From NCBI GenBank assembly GCA_964471115.1, contig CAYYFE010000003.1:158241-222240 (forward strand): 64,000 nt of DNA. Reading direction: 5' to 3'. How positions within the stretch are numbered: the stretch's first letter is position 1; the number at the start of each line of letters is the position of its first letter. The stretch is from SYFT01 sp964471115 (GTDB lineage Bacteria > Acidobacteriota > Vicinamibacteria > Vicinamibacterales > SCN-69-37). The notes below the pieces were generated by a model that was given only the letters and a program-made list of their open reading frames with translations, was not told where the DNA came from and searched no databases. Position numbers and translations under genes: made by a program. This document shows positions 16,331 to 26,456 of this stretch, piece by piece.

Positions 16331-16867
16331 GTGACTGACGCGACGCGGTTCGAGGCGTTCGTCCTGGAGTTCCAGGACCTCGTGTACGGCACGGCCATGC
16401 GGTTGCTGGGCAATCCGTCGGAGGCGGAAGACGTGGCGCAAACGGTATTTCTCAAGGCGTTCGAGCGGTTCGATCAGGTGGGCGCCAGCCCGTCGGCTCC
16501 CGGCTGGCTGAAAACCGTGACCACCAACGAGTGCCTCAACTACCTGGGCCGCTACCGGAAGCGCTGGCGCTTCTTCAGCGAGCTGGACCAGACGCCGGAC
16601 TCGGGACCCTCGGACCGGACCCTGGACCCTCGGACCCTGGACCCTGGACCCTCGGACCCTGGACCCGTGCTGGATGCGGCGCTTCGTGCGCTTCCGCCTC
16701 ATCAGCGGGTGCCCATTGTCCTGTTCCACTTCGACGAGATGAGTTACCGGCAGATTGCCGAACGGCTGGGCGTGGCGGTGAGCAAGGTGAAGAGCGACAT
16801 CCATCGCGGCCGTCAGGCCCTGCGCGAGGCGCTGGCGTCGGCCGGATTCGGGAGGCCGTCGGCATGA
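16331..16867 (+). CDS. ECF-type RNA polymerase sigma factor
   Basis: A 178-aa sigma factor with region 2 (DLVYGTAMRLLGNPSEAEDVAQTV style, about residues 15-85) and region 4 (RQIAERLGVAVSKVKSDIHRGR, about 120-165). The linker between them is unusual: about 20 residues of SGPSD/TLDPG type encoded by a GGACCCT tandem repeat at 16603-16666. I took GTG at 16331 as start because conserved region 2 begins 6 codons later; an in-frame TTG at 16295 is possible. It is translationally coupled (ATGA) to a membrane protein that may be its anti-sigma factor. Target promoters are unknown. Confidence 0.88.
   Translation: MTDATRFEAFVLEFQDLVYGTAMRLLGNPSEAEDVAQTVFLKAFERFDQVGASPSAPGWLKTVTTNECLNYLGRYRKRWRFFSELDQTPDSGPSDRTLDPRTLDPGPSDPGPVLDAALRALPPHQRVPIVLFHFDEMSYRQIAERLGVAVSKVKSDIHRGRQALREALASAGFGRPSA
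16603..16666 (+). repeat. GGACCCT tandem repeat inside the ECF sigma gene
   Basis: About eight copies of GGACCCT, spaced 7 or 8 nt, lie entirely in coding sequence between sigma regions 2 and 4. The frame stays open, giving a Pro/Asp/Gly-rich linker. Copy number change by one unit would shift the frame. Confidence 0.85.
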
Positions 16868-17283
16868 ATCCCGAGCACGAGCTTCGACACGACGATCTGG
16901 GCCGCGCGCTGCAGGCGCTGCCGCTTGCGCGCGCTCCGCGGACGCTGGCGCCGCGAGTGATGGCGGCGGTGGCCGCACGGCTGGCCCGGGCGGCCGGCCG
17001 CGTGGACTACACGTGGTTCGACTGGCCCGTGTGGGCGCGCGCCGCGTCCGCGCTGGCGCTGGCCGCCGTGATCGTGGCCGCCGTGTGGGGCTGGCCCCTC
17101 GTGGACGCCGCGTTCACCCGCGTCGCCGACCACGGCGTCGTCCGGCTCGCGACCCAGTTCGTGCGGGCCATCTGGCAACCGGCGGTCCTGGGACTGTCGG
17201 CAGTGATTACTGTGGTGGCGCTGGTGTGCGCGACCTTCGGCGCGCTGCTCGGGCGCGTGGCCCTGGGAGGGGCGACTCGATGA
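16864..17283 (+). CDS. two-helix membrane protein, putative anti-sigma factor
   Basis: The 139-aa protein has a short cytoplasmic N-terminus (about residues 1-50) and two transmembrane helices (about 58-80 and 105-135). The gene overlaps the sigma factor stop by 4 nt and the next gene by 4 nt. Position directly after an ECF sigma gene and the membrane topology suggest an anti-sigma factor, but I see no zinc-binding HxxxCxxC motif, so any sigma binding would be of another type. It could equally be a structural partner of the following bactofilin/RDD protein. Confidence 0.6.
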   Translation: MNPEHELRHDDLGRALQALPLARAPRTLAPRVMAAVAARLARAAGRVDYTWFDWPVWARAASALALAAVIVAAVWGWPLVDAAFTRVADHGVVRLATQFVRAIWQPAVLGLSAVITVVALVCATFGALLGRVALGGATR

Positions 17284-18854
17284 CCATTCGACGTCTTGCA
17301 CGTGCACTGACCGTTGTCGCCCTTGCCACGATCGCCGGCGTGGCGGGACTCCACGCCGCCATGCAGCCCACGCGCGGCGCCGTACCGGGTCCTGGTCCGG
17401 CCGGCCCGACCTCGCCGACAGCGGCCGGGGAGCAGACATCGCAGCCGGAGCTGCCGCGATTGGACGAGCAGATCTTCCGCTACTGGGGCCAGGTGATCCG
17501 CGTCGGCCAGGACTACCACCTGCCCCGCGGCGCGCGCGTCGGCGACGTGTTCGTTGCCTTCGGCACCGTGCGGATCGAAGGCCGGGTCGACGGCGACTTG
17601 ATCGTCGCCTTTGGCGACGTGACGTTGTCGGGCACGGCCGAAGTGGATGGATCGCTCGGCGTCTTCGGCGGCACGGCACGGGCGGATTCCGGCGCGCGGG
17701 TGCGCCGCGACGTGGTGACCATCGGGACGACCCTCATCACCGCCGGAGACTTCCAGTTCAACGGCGAACATGTGGTCATCGGCACGGGCGTGCTCGGAGA
17801 GTGGATGCGCGGCGTCCTGCCGTGGTTCACCTACGGGCTGCTGTGGGGCCGCCCGATCGTGGCGAGCCTGCCGTGGGTGTGGACGATCGTCGCGTTTTTC
17901 TTCGTCGTGTATCTGCTGATCGCGGCGGTGGCGCCACAACCCGTGCGCGCGGCCTCTGAAGTCATCAGCCGCCGTCCGTTCGGGGCCCTCCTGGCCGGGC
18001 TGCTGGTGCTGCTGCTGTGGGCGCCAATCGTGGCGTTGTTGGCCGTGTCGGTGGTCGGGATCATCGTCATTCCCTTTTTCCTGTGCGCGCTGGTCCTGGC
18101 GACCGTCGTGGGACGTGTGTCCGTCATGCGGTGGATTGGCGACACCGTCGTGACCCCGTCGGACCCGGACAGCCGCGCGCTGGGACTCCGGTCGTTTGTC
18201 ATCGGTTTTGCGCTGCTGACGGTGGCCTACCTGTTGCCCGTGCTCGGCTTCGTGGTGTGGGGCCTGGTCGGCGTCTTCGGCCTGGGTGCCGCGACACTCG
18301 CGTTCCTCGGCGCGTGGCGCACGGAGAGCGCGCCACCGGCGGCACCGGCCGCGCCCGTGGCGCCTTCCGTCGCACCGGAAACCGCCCCCGACGTCTTCGT
18401 GGCCCCGGCACCACTCCCGCCTCCGCCACCGTCAGCGCCGCCCGCGCCGCCCGCGCCGTCCGGCACGCCGGCGTTTGCCTCGTTCCTCGAGCGCGCGGCG
18501 GCGTTCCTGCTCGACGTCCTGCTCATCGGGATCGTCGTCGAGGTGCTGGAAGGCTGGATGTTCTATCGCGTGTACGACGATGGATTCCCGCTGCTGGGGC
18601 TGGCCTACTTCATCGTGATGTGGGCGTGGAAGGCCCAGACCATCGGCGGCATGATCATGAAACTGCGCGTGGTCAAGACCAACGGCCGCCCGCTCGAAGC
18701 GCCTGACGCGATCGTCCGCGGGCTGGCCGGTGTGTTGTCATTCGCCGCGCTGGGCATCGGCGTACTGTGGATCCTGCGCGACCCCGAACATCAAGGCTGG
18801 CACGACAAGGCCGTGGGGACGTGGGTCGTCAAGGATGGCGAGGTTGCGAGATGA
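17280..18854 (+). CDS. bactofilin-like / RDD-domain membrane protein
   Basis: The 524-aa protein has a signal or anchor helix (about residues 8-27), then a beta-helical stretch (about 75-150) of short repeats of the bactofilin/polymer-forming type (GDVFVAFGTVRIEGRVDGDLIVAFGDV). Several transmembrane helices follow (about 195-345), then a Pro/Ala-rich linker (about 350-400) and a C-terminal RDD domain (about 405-524) ending with the conserved HDKAVGTWVV motif. The combination suggests a cell-envelope scaffold or sensor under ECF control. The last codons (EVAR, stop) come from an intergenic repeat that also provides the end of the convergent gene. Last gene of the sigma operon. Confidence 0.75.
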   Translation: MTIRRLARALTVVALATIAGVAGLHAAMQPTRGAVPGPGPAGPTSPTAAGEQTSQPELPRLDEQIFRYWGQVIRVGQDYHLPRGARVGDVFVAFGTVRIEGRVDGDLIVAFGDVTLSGTAEVDGSLGVFGGTARADSGARVRRDVVTIGTTLITAGDFQFNGEHVVIGTGVLGEWMRGVLPWFTYGLLWGRPIVASLPWVWTIVAFFFVVYLLIAAVAPQPVRAASEVISRRPFGALLAGLLVLLLWAPIVALLAVSVVGIIVIPFFLCALVLATVVGRVSVMRWIGDTVVTPSDPDSRALGLRSFVIGFALLTVAYLLPVLGFVVWGLVGVFGLGAATLAFLGAWRTESAPPAAPAAPVAPSVAPETAPDVFVAPAPLPPPPPSAPPAPPAPSGTPAFASFLERAAAFLLDVLLIGIVVEVLEGWMFYRVYDDGFPLLGLAYFIVMWAWKAQTIGGMIMKLRVVKTNGRPLEAPDAIVRGLAGVLSFAALGIGVLWILRDPEHQGWHDKAVGTWVVKDGEVAR

Positions 18855-18868
18855 CGACATGACGAGTT

Positions 18869-18896
18869 GGCGAGATGGCGACTTCGCCACCTCGCC
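18869..18896. terminator. repeat-derived hairpin between convergent genes
   Basis: GGCGAGATGGCGA, a 2-nt loop, then TCGCCACCTCGCC: a 13-bp stem with one mismatch (12/13), placed between the stops at 18854 (+) and 18903 (-). It is built from the CACCTCGCC nonamer family. There is no T-run, so intrinsic termination is plausible but not proven. Confidence 0.5.
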
Positions 18897-18902
18897 ACCT
18901 CA

Positions 18903-21170
<2,268 letters not shown>

Positions 21171-21217
21171 GCGGGGAAGTGTATCGGAAACGTGCGGCGG
21201 TGGCAGAATGGTGAGCG

Positions 21218-21733
21218 ATGAAGAGTCTGCCGGTCGCGATGACCGTAAACGGCGAGCGCCTCGAGGCCCTGGTGGACCCGGCCAAGACCCTGCTCGAAGT
21301 CCTCCGCGAAGACCTCCAGCTGACCGGCACGAAACACGGGTGTGAACTCGGCGAATGCGGCGCGTGTGCGGTGCTCGTCGACGGCCAGCCGGTGTTGTCG
21401 TGCCTGCTGGTCGCCCACGAATGTCACGACCGCGACATCGTCACCGTCGAGGGCCTGACCGAGGACGGCCGGCTGCATCCGCTGCAGGAGAGTCTTGCCG
21501 ACCTGGGCGGATCGCAATGCGGCTACTGCACGCCGGGCATTCTGATCACGGCCAAGGCGCTGCTCGATCGCGAGCCGAATCCCTCGCGTGAGCTGATCAA
21601 GGAAGCGCTGTCGGGCAACCTCTGCCGCTGCACGGGGTACTTGCAGATTGTCGAAGCAGTTGAGCAAGTAGCGGCAAAGCAAGTGGCGGCAGGTGGCGGC
21701 ACGGAGCGGCAAGTGGCGGTGGGGAGCGAGTAA
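21218..21733 (+). CDS. hcrC: 4-hydroxybenzoyl-CoA reductase-like gamma subunit (2Fe-2S)
   Basis: A 171-aa small subunit of the xanthine oxidase family with two [2Fe-2S] clusters: a plant-ferredoxin type site (GCELGECGAC, then a Cys in VLSCLL) and an alpha-helical site (CGYCTPG, then CRCTGY). It passes electrons between the molybdenum subunit and the FAD subunit. First gene of hcrCAB; the large-subunit ATG overlaps its stop by one base. The last 20 or so residues after LQIVEAVEQV are encoded by a degenerate AAGTGGCGGC repeat and are unlikely to be part of the fold. The subfamily is taken from the beta subunit; the small subunit alone fits many molybdenum hydroxylases. Confidence 0.8.
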   Translation: MKSLPVAMTVNGERLEALVDPAKTLLEVLREDLQLTGTKHGCELGECGACAVLVDGQPVLSCLLVAHECHDRDIVTVEGLTEDGRLHPLQESLADLGGSQCGYCTPGILITAKALLDREPNPSRELIKEALSGNLCRCTGYLQIVEAVEQVAAKQVAAGGGTERQVAVGSE

Positions 21734-21820
21734 TGGCGCAGCCCCGCGAAACCTCGCCATCTCACCACCTCGCCACCTCGCCATCCGGTCCCGCGGCCAC
21801 CTCGCCATCCGGGGTTGTCG
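21655..21820 (+). repeat. AAGTGGCGGC and CACCTCGCC repeats across the hcrC-hcrA junction
   Basis: A degenerate AAGTGGCGGC/GGTGGCGGC repeat (21655-21725) encodes the end of hcrC, and CACCTCGCC-type nonamers (about 21757-21818) encode the first 28 or so residues of hcrA. Both are read in frame without stops. Confidence 0.8.
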
Positions 21821-24291
21821 GCCGCGCGCGCCGCCGAGTGGATGGCCGCGCCAAGGTCACCGGACAGACGAAGTTTGCCGACGACCTGTCGTTCCCGCGC
21901 ATGCTGCATTGCCGGCTGCTGCGGTCAACGCTGCCGCACGCGAAGATTCTGCGCGTCGACACGTCGAAGGCCCGGGCGCTGGATGGCGTCCATCTGGTCC
22001 TGACCGGCGAGCAGTTTCCCATCGCCTACGGCATTCTGCCGGTCAGTCACGATGAACATGCGCTGTGCCGCGACGTCGTCCGGTTTGTCGGCGACCCGGT
22101 CGCCGCCGTCGTCGCGCGTGACGAAGCGACGGCCGACGCCGCTGTGCAGCTGATCGACGTCGAGTACGAACCCTTGCGCACGATTGCCTCGCCGGCCGAC
22201 GCGCTGGCGCATCCCGAGCCGCGCATTCACGAGTACGGCGACTTCGGCAACGTCCACAAGGCCGTGGCGCTGCAGTTCGGCGAGGTCGACGCGGCGATCG
22301 ACAGTGCGGACCACGTGTTCGACGATGTGTTTTTCTTTGAGGGGAATACGCACCTGCCGCTCGAGCAGCACGCGACGGTCGCGATCAAGGATCCGGACGG
22401 CAAGCTGGTCGTCTACTCGAGTACGCAGACGCCACACTACCTGCATCGCGCGTTGTCGAAGGCGCTGCAGATGCCGGCGGCGCACATCCGGGTCGTTGCC
22501 ACCCCCAACGGCGGGGGATTCGGCGGCAAGAGCGATCCCTTCAATCACGAAGTCGTGGTGGCGTACGCGGCGATGCGGCTCGACCGTCCGGTCAAGATCT
22601 GCCTGAACCGCGAAGAGGTCTTTTACTGCCATCGGGGACGGCATCCCGTACTCATGCGCTTTCGCGCGGGCGTGACGAACGAGGGGAAGCTGACCGGACT
22701 CGACCTGCAGACCCTGCTCGACGGCGGGGCGTACGGGTCGTATGGCGTGGCGAGCACGTTCTACACGGGCGCGCTGCAGACGGTGACGTATGACATCCCG
22801 ACGTACCGGTTCCGCGGGTGCCGCGTGTTCACCAACAAGCCGCCGTGCGGACCCAAGCGTGGCCACGGCACTCCGCAATCCCGCTTCGGCCAGGAAGTGC
22901 AGCTCGACAAGATCGCGGAGCGGCTGAAGATTGATCCCGCCGACCTTCGCCTCAACATGGTGGCGCCTCCCGACAGTCTCACCGCGAATTTCCTGCGGGT
23001 GCGGACCATCGGGCTCGCCGACTGCATTCGTTCCGTGGTCGACAAGTCGGGGTGGAAGGACAAGTTCCGGAAGCTGCCGCACGGCCGCGGTGTCGGGCTG
23101 GCGTGTTCGTCGTACCTGTCGGGCGCCGGTCTGCCCATCAACTGGAACGACCTGCCGCACTCGGGCGTGCAGCTCAAGCTCGATCGCAGCGGCGGCGTCA
23201 CGGTGTTCTGCGGCGCGACGGAAATCGGCCAGGGCTCCGATGACGTGCTGGTGGGGATTGTCGCCGAGGTTCTGGGCCTCGAGCCGTTCGACATCCGCGC
23301 GGTGACCGGCGATACCGACCTGACACCCGTGGATCTCGGCTCGTACTCGAGCCGCGTCACCCTGATGATGGGCAACGCGGCCATCCAGGCGGCCGAGCGT
23401 GCGCGTGACCTGATTGCCGAGGGCGTCAGCGCGAAGCTCGACATCCCGAAGGACCGGCTCGTGTTCGGCGGACGCCGCGTGTTTGATGCGGAGGATCCGG
23501 AACGGGGCTGCACCTTCCAGGAAGCGGTCTGCATGGCCGAGGCGAAGTTCGGCACGCTCGGCACGACCGGGTCGTACACGCCGCCGCGATCGGCCGCGCG
23601 TTTCAAAGGCGGCGGCGTCGGTCCGTCGCCGACGTATTCGTACACCGCGGCCGTCGTGGAGGTCGAGGTGGATCCCGACACCGGCTGGATCACCGTCCCG
23701 CGCGTGTGGATTGCGCACGACATCGGCCGCGCGCTCAACCCGACGCTCGTGCGCGGCCAGGTCGAAGGCAGTGTCTACATGGGGTTGGGCGAAGCGTTGA
23801 TGGAGGAACAGGCGTTCCGGCGTCTGCCGCCGAAGTTGTCACACGCCGTGGTCCACAAGTTTCCGTCGATCCTCGAGTACAAGAGCCTCACCAGCCTCGA
23901 CATGCCCGAGGTGTTCACCGAACTCATCGAGCACCCGGATCCGGCAGGTCCGTTCGGCGCGAAGGAAGTGGGCCAGGGCCCGCTGCTGCCGATCATGCCG
24001 GCCGTGGCCAACGCGGTGTACGACGCCGTGGGGGTGCGCGTGGACTCGATTCCCGTCACGCCGGAGAAGATCCTGCGCGCGCTCGAAGCGAAAGCGGCGG
24101 GCAAGCCCGCGCGATCGGGACCGGCGTCGTTCCCCGAGATTCCGTGGCCCGACACCTTGCGCGTGACACCGCCCTGGGAAGGCGGCGACGGGCGCGCGAG
24201 CAACGATCCCGACCGGCCGAAAAACACCCGCGTCGATGCGGGCGTGGAAGCGCGCGCCGCCAAGGCCGCCTGGGAGAAATCCGCGTCATGA
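21733..24291 (+). CDS. hcrA: 4-hydroxybenzoyl-CoA reductase-like alpha subunit (molybdopterin)
   Basis: An 852-aa molybdenum-cofactor subunit of the xanthine oxidase family. It begins with a hammerhead (ald_Xan_dh_C-like) domain (RRRVDGRAKVTGQTKF, then VVRFVGDPVAAVVA) and continues with the Mo-binding domains (GGGFGGKSDPF, GATEIGQGSDD, IAHDIGRALNP, GAKEVGQGPL). In the family model the enzyme reductively removes the phenolic hydroxyl of 4-hydroxybenzoyl-CoA, giving benzoyl-CoA. The first roughly 30 residues (His/Ser/Pro/Thr-rich) are encoded by intergenic-type nonamer repeats and precede the conserved start of the fold. No ligase or benzoyl-CoA reductase genes are adjacent, so the pathway context is not visible here. 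Confidence 0.8.
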   Translation: MAQPRETSPSHHLATSPSGPAATSPSGVVGRARRRVDGRAKVTGQTKFADDLSFPRMLHCRLLRSTLPHAKILRVDTSKARALDGVHLVLTGEQFPIAYGILPVSHDEHALCRDVVRFVGDPVAAVVARDEATADAAVQLIDVEYEPLRTIASPADALAHPEPRIHEYGDFGNVHKAVALQFGEVDAAIDSADHVFDDVFFFEGNTHLPLEQHATVAIKDPDGKLVVYSSTQTPHYLHRALSKALQMPAAHIRVVATPNGGGFGGKSDPFNHEVVVAYAAMRLDRPVKICLNREEVFYCHRGRHPVLMRFRAGVTNEGKLTGLDLQTLLDGGAYGSYGVASTFYTGALQTVTYDIPTYRFRGCRVFTNKPPCGPKRGHGTPQSRFGQEVQLDKIAERLKIDPADLRLNMVAPPDSLTANFLRVRTIGLADCIRSVVDKSGWKDKFRKLPHGRGVGLACSSYLSGAGLPINWNDLPHSGVQLKLDRSGGVTVFCGATEIGQGSDDVLVGIVAEVLGLEPFDIRAVTGDTDLTPVDLGSYSSRVTLMMGNAAIQAAERARDLIAEGVSAKLDIPKDRLVFGGRRVFDAEDPERGCTFQEAVCMAEAKFGTLGTTGSYTPPRSAARFKGGGVGPSPTYSYTAAVVEVEVDPDTGWITVPRVWIAHDIGRALNPTLVRGQVEGSVYMGLGEALMEEQAFRRLPPKLSHAVVHKFPSILEYKSLTSLDMPEVFTELIEHPDPAGPFGAKEVGQGPLLPIMPAVANAVYDAVGVRVDSIPVTPEKILRALEAKAAGKPARSGPASFPEIPWPDTLRVTPPWEGGDGRASNDPDRPKNTRVDAGVEARAAKAAWEKSAS

Positions 24292-25319
24292 TGCGCCTGC
24301 CCTCGTACACGTATCGCGCGCCCCGCACGCTGGCCGATGCCGCGGCGTGGCTGGCCGACGACCCGGCCAACACCATGTTGCTGGCGGGCGGCACCGATCT
24401 GATCCCGAACATGAAGCGGCGCCAGCAGACGCCGTCAACGGTCATCGGGCTGCGCTCCATTCCTGAACTGCGCGCGTTGTCCAATGGCGACGGTCTGACG
24501 ATTGGCTCGGGCGTCACGCTCACCACGCTCGTGCATGACGATGGGGTGCGCGCGAAGTACGCCGGCCTCTGGCAGGCGGCGGCGCAGATCGCCACGCCGC
24601 ACCTGCGCAACATGGGCACCATCGGCGGCAATATCTGCCTCGATACCCGCTGCACGTATTACGACCAGACACTCGAGTGGCGCAAGGCCATCAACTTCTG
24701 CATGAAGAAGGACGGCGACATCTGCTGGGTGGCGACGTCCAGCGACCGGTGTCTGGCCGTGTCGTCGACGGACACCGCGCCTGCGCTGATCGCGTTGGGC
24801 GCGACGGTCCGTCTGGTGTCGGCCGCCGGGGAGCGCGACGTGGCGCTGACCGATCTGTACGCCAACGACGGCATGCACTATCTCACGCGCCGCCGGGACG
24901 AAATTCTCACGGCCGTCCGGTTGCCGCGGCTCGATGGCTGGCGATCGACCTACTGGAAGCTGCGGCGTCGCGGCTCGTTCGACTTTCCCGTGGCGGCCGT
25001 CGCCGCGGCGGCCCGATTCGACGGCGACCTCGTCGTCGACGCGCGCCTGGTGCTGGGGGCGCTGGCGTCGCGGCCGATCGAGGTGCCGGCGGCCGCCGCC
25101 GCACTGACCGGTCAGCGGCTGACGGATGAGGTCATTGCCGCGGTGGCCGACGAGGCATATCCCCTCGCGAAGCCGATGGACAACACGGACTTCGAACTGG
25201 TCTGGCGCAAGAAGGTCGTGCGGTCACTCGTGACGTCCGCGCTCCGGGAACTGCGCGGCGACGACATGCGCGACGCGCGCACGAAACTGGCCCGCCACCC
25301 GCTGCTCACCGTCTCATAG
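24288..25319 (+). CDS. hcrB: 4-hydroxybenzoyl-CoA reductase-like beta subunit (FAD, extra 4Fe-4S)
   Basis: The 343-aa FAD-binding subunit has the two flavin loops of the CO dehydrogenase medium subunit fold: LLAGGTDLIP (32-41) and TIGGNICLDT (111-120). Between the FAD domains sits the insertion found only in 4-hydroxybenzoyl-CoA reductases, with cysteines at 122, 138, 146 and 155. From memory these are the ligands of the additional [4Fe-4S] cluster in the Thauera enzyme, at the same numbers. This makes the reductase assignment stronger than a generic xanthine dehydrogenase label. ATGA overlap with hcrA. Three hairpins follow the stop. Confidence 0.85.
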   Translation: MMRLPSYTYRAPRTLADAAAWLADDPANTMLLAGGTDLIPNMKRRQQTPSTVIGLRSIPELRALSNGDGLTIGSGVTLTTLVHDDGVRAKYAGLWQAAAQIATPHLRNMGTIGGNICLDTRCTYYDQTLEWRKAINFCMKKDGDICWVATSSDRCLAVSSTDTAPALIALGATVRLVSAAGERDVALTDLYANDGMHYLTRRRDEILTAVRLPRLDGWRSTYWKLRRRGSFDFPVAAVAAAARFDGDLVVDARLVLGALASRPIEVPAAAAALTGQRLTDEVIAAVADEAYPLAKPMDNTDFELVWRKKVVRSLVTSALRELRGDDMRDARTKLARHPLLTVS

Positions 25320-25403
25320 GGTGGCCCGCTCCACGGGCCGCCGCCGCATGTAGGGCGGCCCGCTCTACGGGCCGCCGCGATCGCGGCCGACAGATCCGGC
25401 CGC
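25320..25403. terminator. three tandem GC-rich hairpins between convergent genes
   Basis: Stem-loops at 25320-25342 (GGTGGCCCG/CGGGCCGCC, loop CTCCA), 25354-25376 (GGCGGCCCG/CGGGCCGCC, loop CTCTA) and 25383-25403 (GCGGCCG/CGGCCGC, loop ACAGATC) fill the gap between the hcrB stop and the convergent stop at 25420. The third, with its flank CGCTACGT, recurs twice near 38 kb, so this is a dispersed palindromic repeat that may end transcription from both sides. Confidence 0.6.
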
Positions 25404-25419
25404 GCTACGTACAGTCTCG

Positions 25420-25917
25420 TCACCTCGCCATCGACAGGTGATTGAGATAGGTCTCGATGGTTGCGGTCTGTGAGAAGACGAACCGTGAGAGAAATCGGAA
25501 GAGTGGGTTGTAGACCTCGCCGTCTTCGGTGATCGTGACGCGAGTGCCGCTGGCGTCGGGCACGAGCACGTACGTCCACGTGCCGCCGAACGGTTGATCG
25601 GGATCGTCGATGCGCGTCCGCATGAAGGTCGGCGCGTCGGCTTGTTCAATCCGGAACACGATGGGGCCGAACTCGCCGTGCTCGCGGAAGCGGGGCAGCC
25701 CGTCGGTGACGTCGAGCACCTCCACACGAGTCACGTCAGGCCGCCACTGCGGGTACCGTTCGACATCGCGGATGCGCGCGAACACGTCGGCCGGCGGCGC
25801 CGCCACCACGGCCGTGACCGAGGCCTGATGGCCGGCCGGCAACAGCCAGCCGATGGTGGTGGCTACGGCCACCACCGCCACCAGGATCAGCAGGCCCCGC
25901 ACCAGCCACCGGAGCAT
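25420..25917 (-). CDS. SRPBCC-fold membrane-anchored protein
   Basis: The 165-aa protein has one N-terminal helix (about residues 6-27) followed by a START/Bet v1-like (SRPBCC) ligand-binding domain: VAAPPADVFARIRDVERYPQWRPDVTRVEVL style opening, a central sheet, and a long C-terminal helix (FLSRFVFSQTATIETYLNHL). Members bind hydrophobic ligands; the ligand here is unknown. The ATG at 25917 shares one base with the TGA of the upstream zinc-finger gene (TGATG), so the two are translationally coupled. Confidence 0.75.
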   Translation of the reverse strand: MLRWLVRGLLILVAVVAVATTIGWLLPAGHQASVTAVVAAPPADVFARIRDVERYPQWRPDVTRVEVLDVTDGLPRFREHGEFGPIVFRIEQADAPTFMRTRIDDPDQPFGGTWTYVLVPDASGTRVTITEDGEVYNPLFRFLSRFVFSQTATIETYLNHLSMAR

Positions 25918-26456
25918 CAGCGGATGGCCTCGGCCAGCGCCGCGAGGTCGGCGTCGCGCAGCGCCGGCGAAAAGTGCTGTACCCGCGGCAGGAGGGCCGT
26001 GGACTCCAGATAACCCGACGCGCAGCCGGCATGAATGAAGCCCGAGGGGACGAAGCGGCCCTCCTCGTAGTACACGAGCGCGATCCGCCACGAGTCCTTC
26101 GCGATGGGTTCCTTGCAGCCGCGGCAGGTGGCCCGGCCGGTAGGCGCGAGGCTCGCCGTGCTGACGCGCGGCAGGCGGTGGTGGGCCACGCCGAGTTCGG
26201 CTTCCCGGGTCAGCAGAGCGCGTTCCTCTGCGTCGAGCACACCGGCCTCGAGCGCCGCCGTCGCCAGCGCGGCGATCATCGCCTCGGGCCGGCGGAACGC
26301 GCCGCACCGGGGATGGTACCAGTGCGTCGTTTCGCCGCCCTCGTCGGCGAACGGATTCGGGACGCGTTCGCCCAGCCGCAGCGTCTTTGCAGCGATCTTT
26401 TCGCCGCAGCCGCGACAGGTCGCGCGCCCCGTGGTGGCCAGCTCAAGTACATGCAT
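25917..26456 (-). CDS. small protein with two PARP-type zinc-finger-like motifs
   Basis: A 179-aa protein built from two related halves. Each half has GRATCRGC, a beta-rich stretch of about 25-35 residues, and a closing HxxC: CRGC...HPRC at about residues 14-53 and CRGC...HAGC at about 112-145. This CCHC layout, including the R/L-G-x-x pattern after the first pair, resembles the DNA-break-binding PARP zinc finger known mainly from eukaryotic PARP1 and DNA ligase III. No catalytic domain is attached. I chose ATG 26456 (MHVLELATTGRATC) because the motif starts there; the frame is open to 26510. Coupled to the SRPBCC gene. Nucleic-acid binding is an inference. Confidence 0.65.
   Translation of the reverse strand: MHVLELATTGRATCRGCGEKIAAKTLRLGERVPNPFADEGGETTHWYHPRCGAFRRPEAMIAALATAALEAGVLDAEERALLTREAELGVAHHRLPRVSTASLAPTGRATCRGCKEPIAKDSWRIALVYYEEGRFVPSGFIHAGCASGYLESTALLPRVQHFSPALRDADLAALAEAIR

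Noticed and set aside
16864..17283. Zinc-binding anti-sigma (ZAS) protein
   Set aside because: No HxxxCxxC motif is present in the N-terminal part. Only position and topology support an anti-sigma role.
21218..25319. Aerobic CO dehydrogenase (coxSLM) or plain xanthine dehydrogenase
   Set aside because: The four-cysteine insertion in the FAD subunit is specific to 4-hydroxybenzoyl-CoA reductases, and I see no CoxL-type active-site loop.
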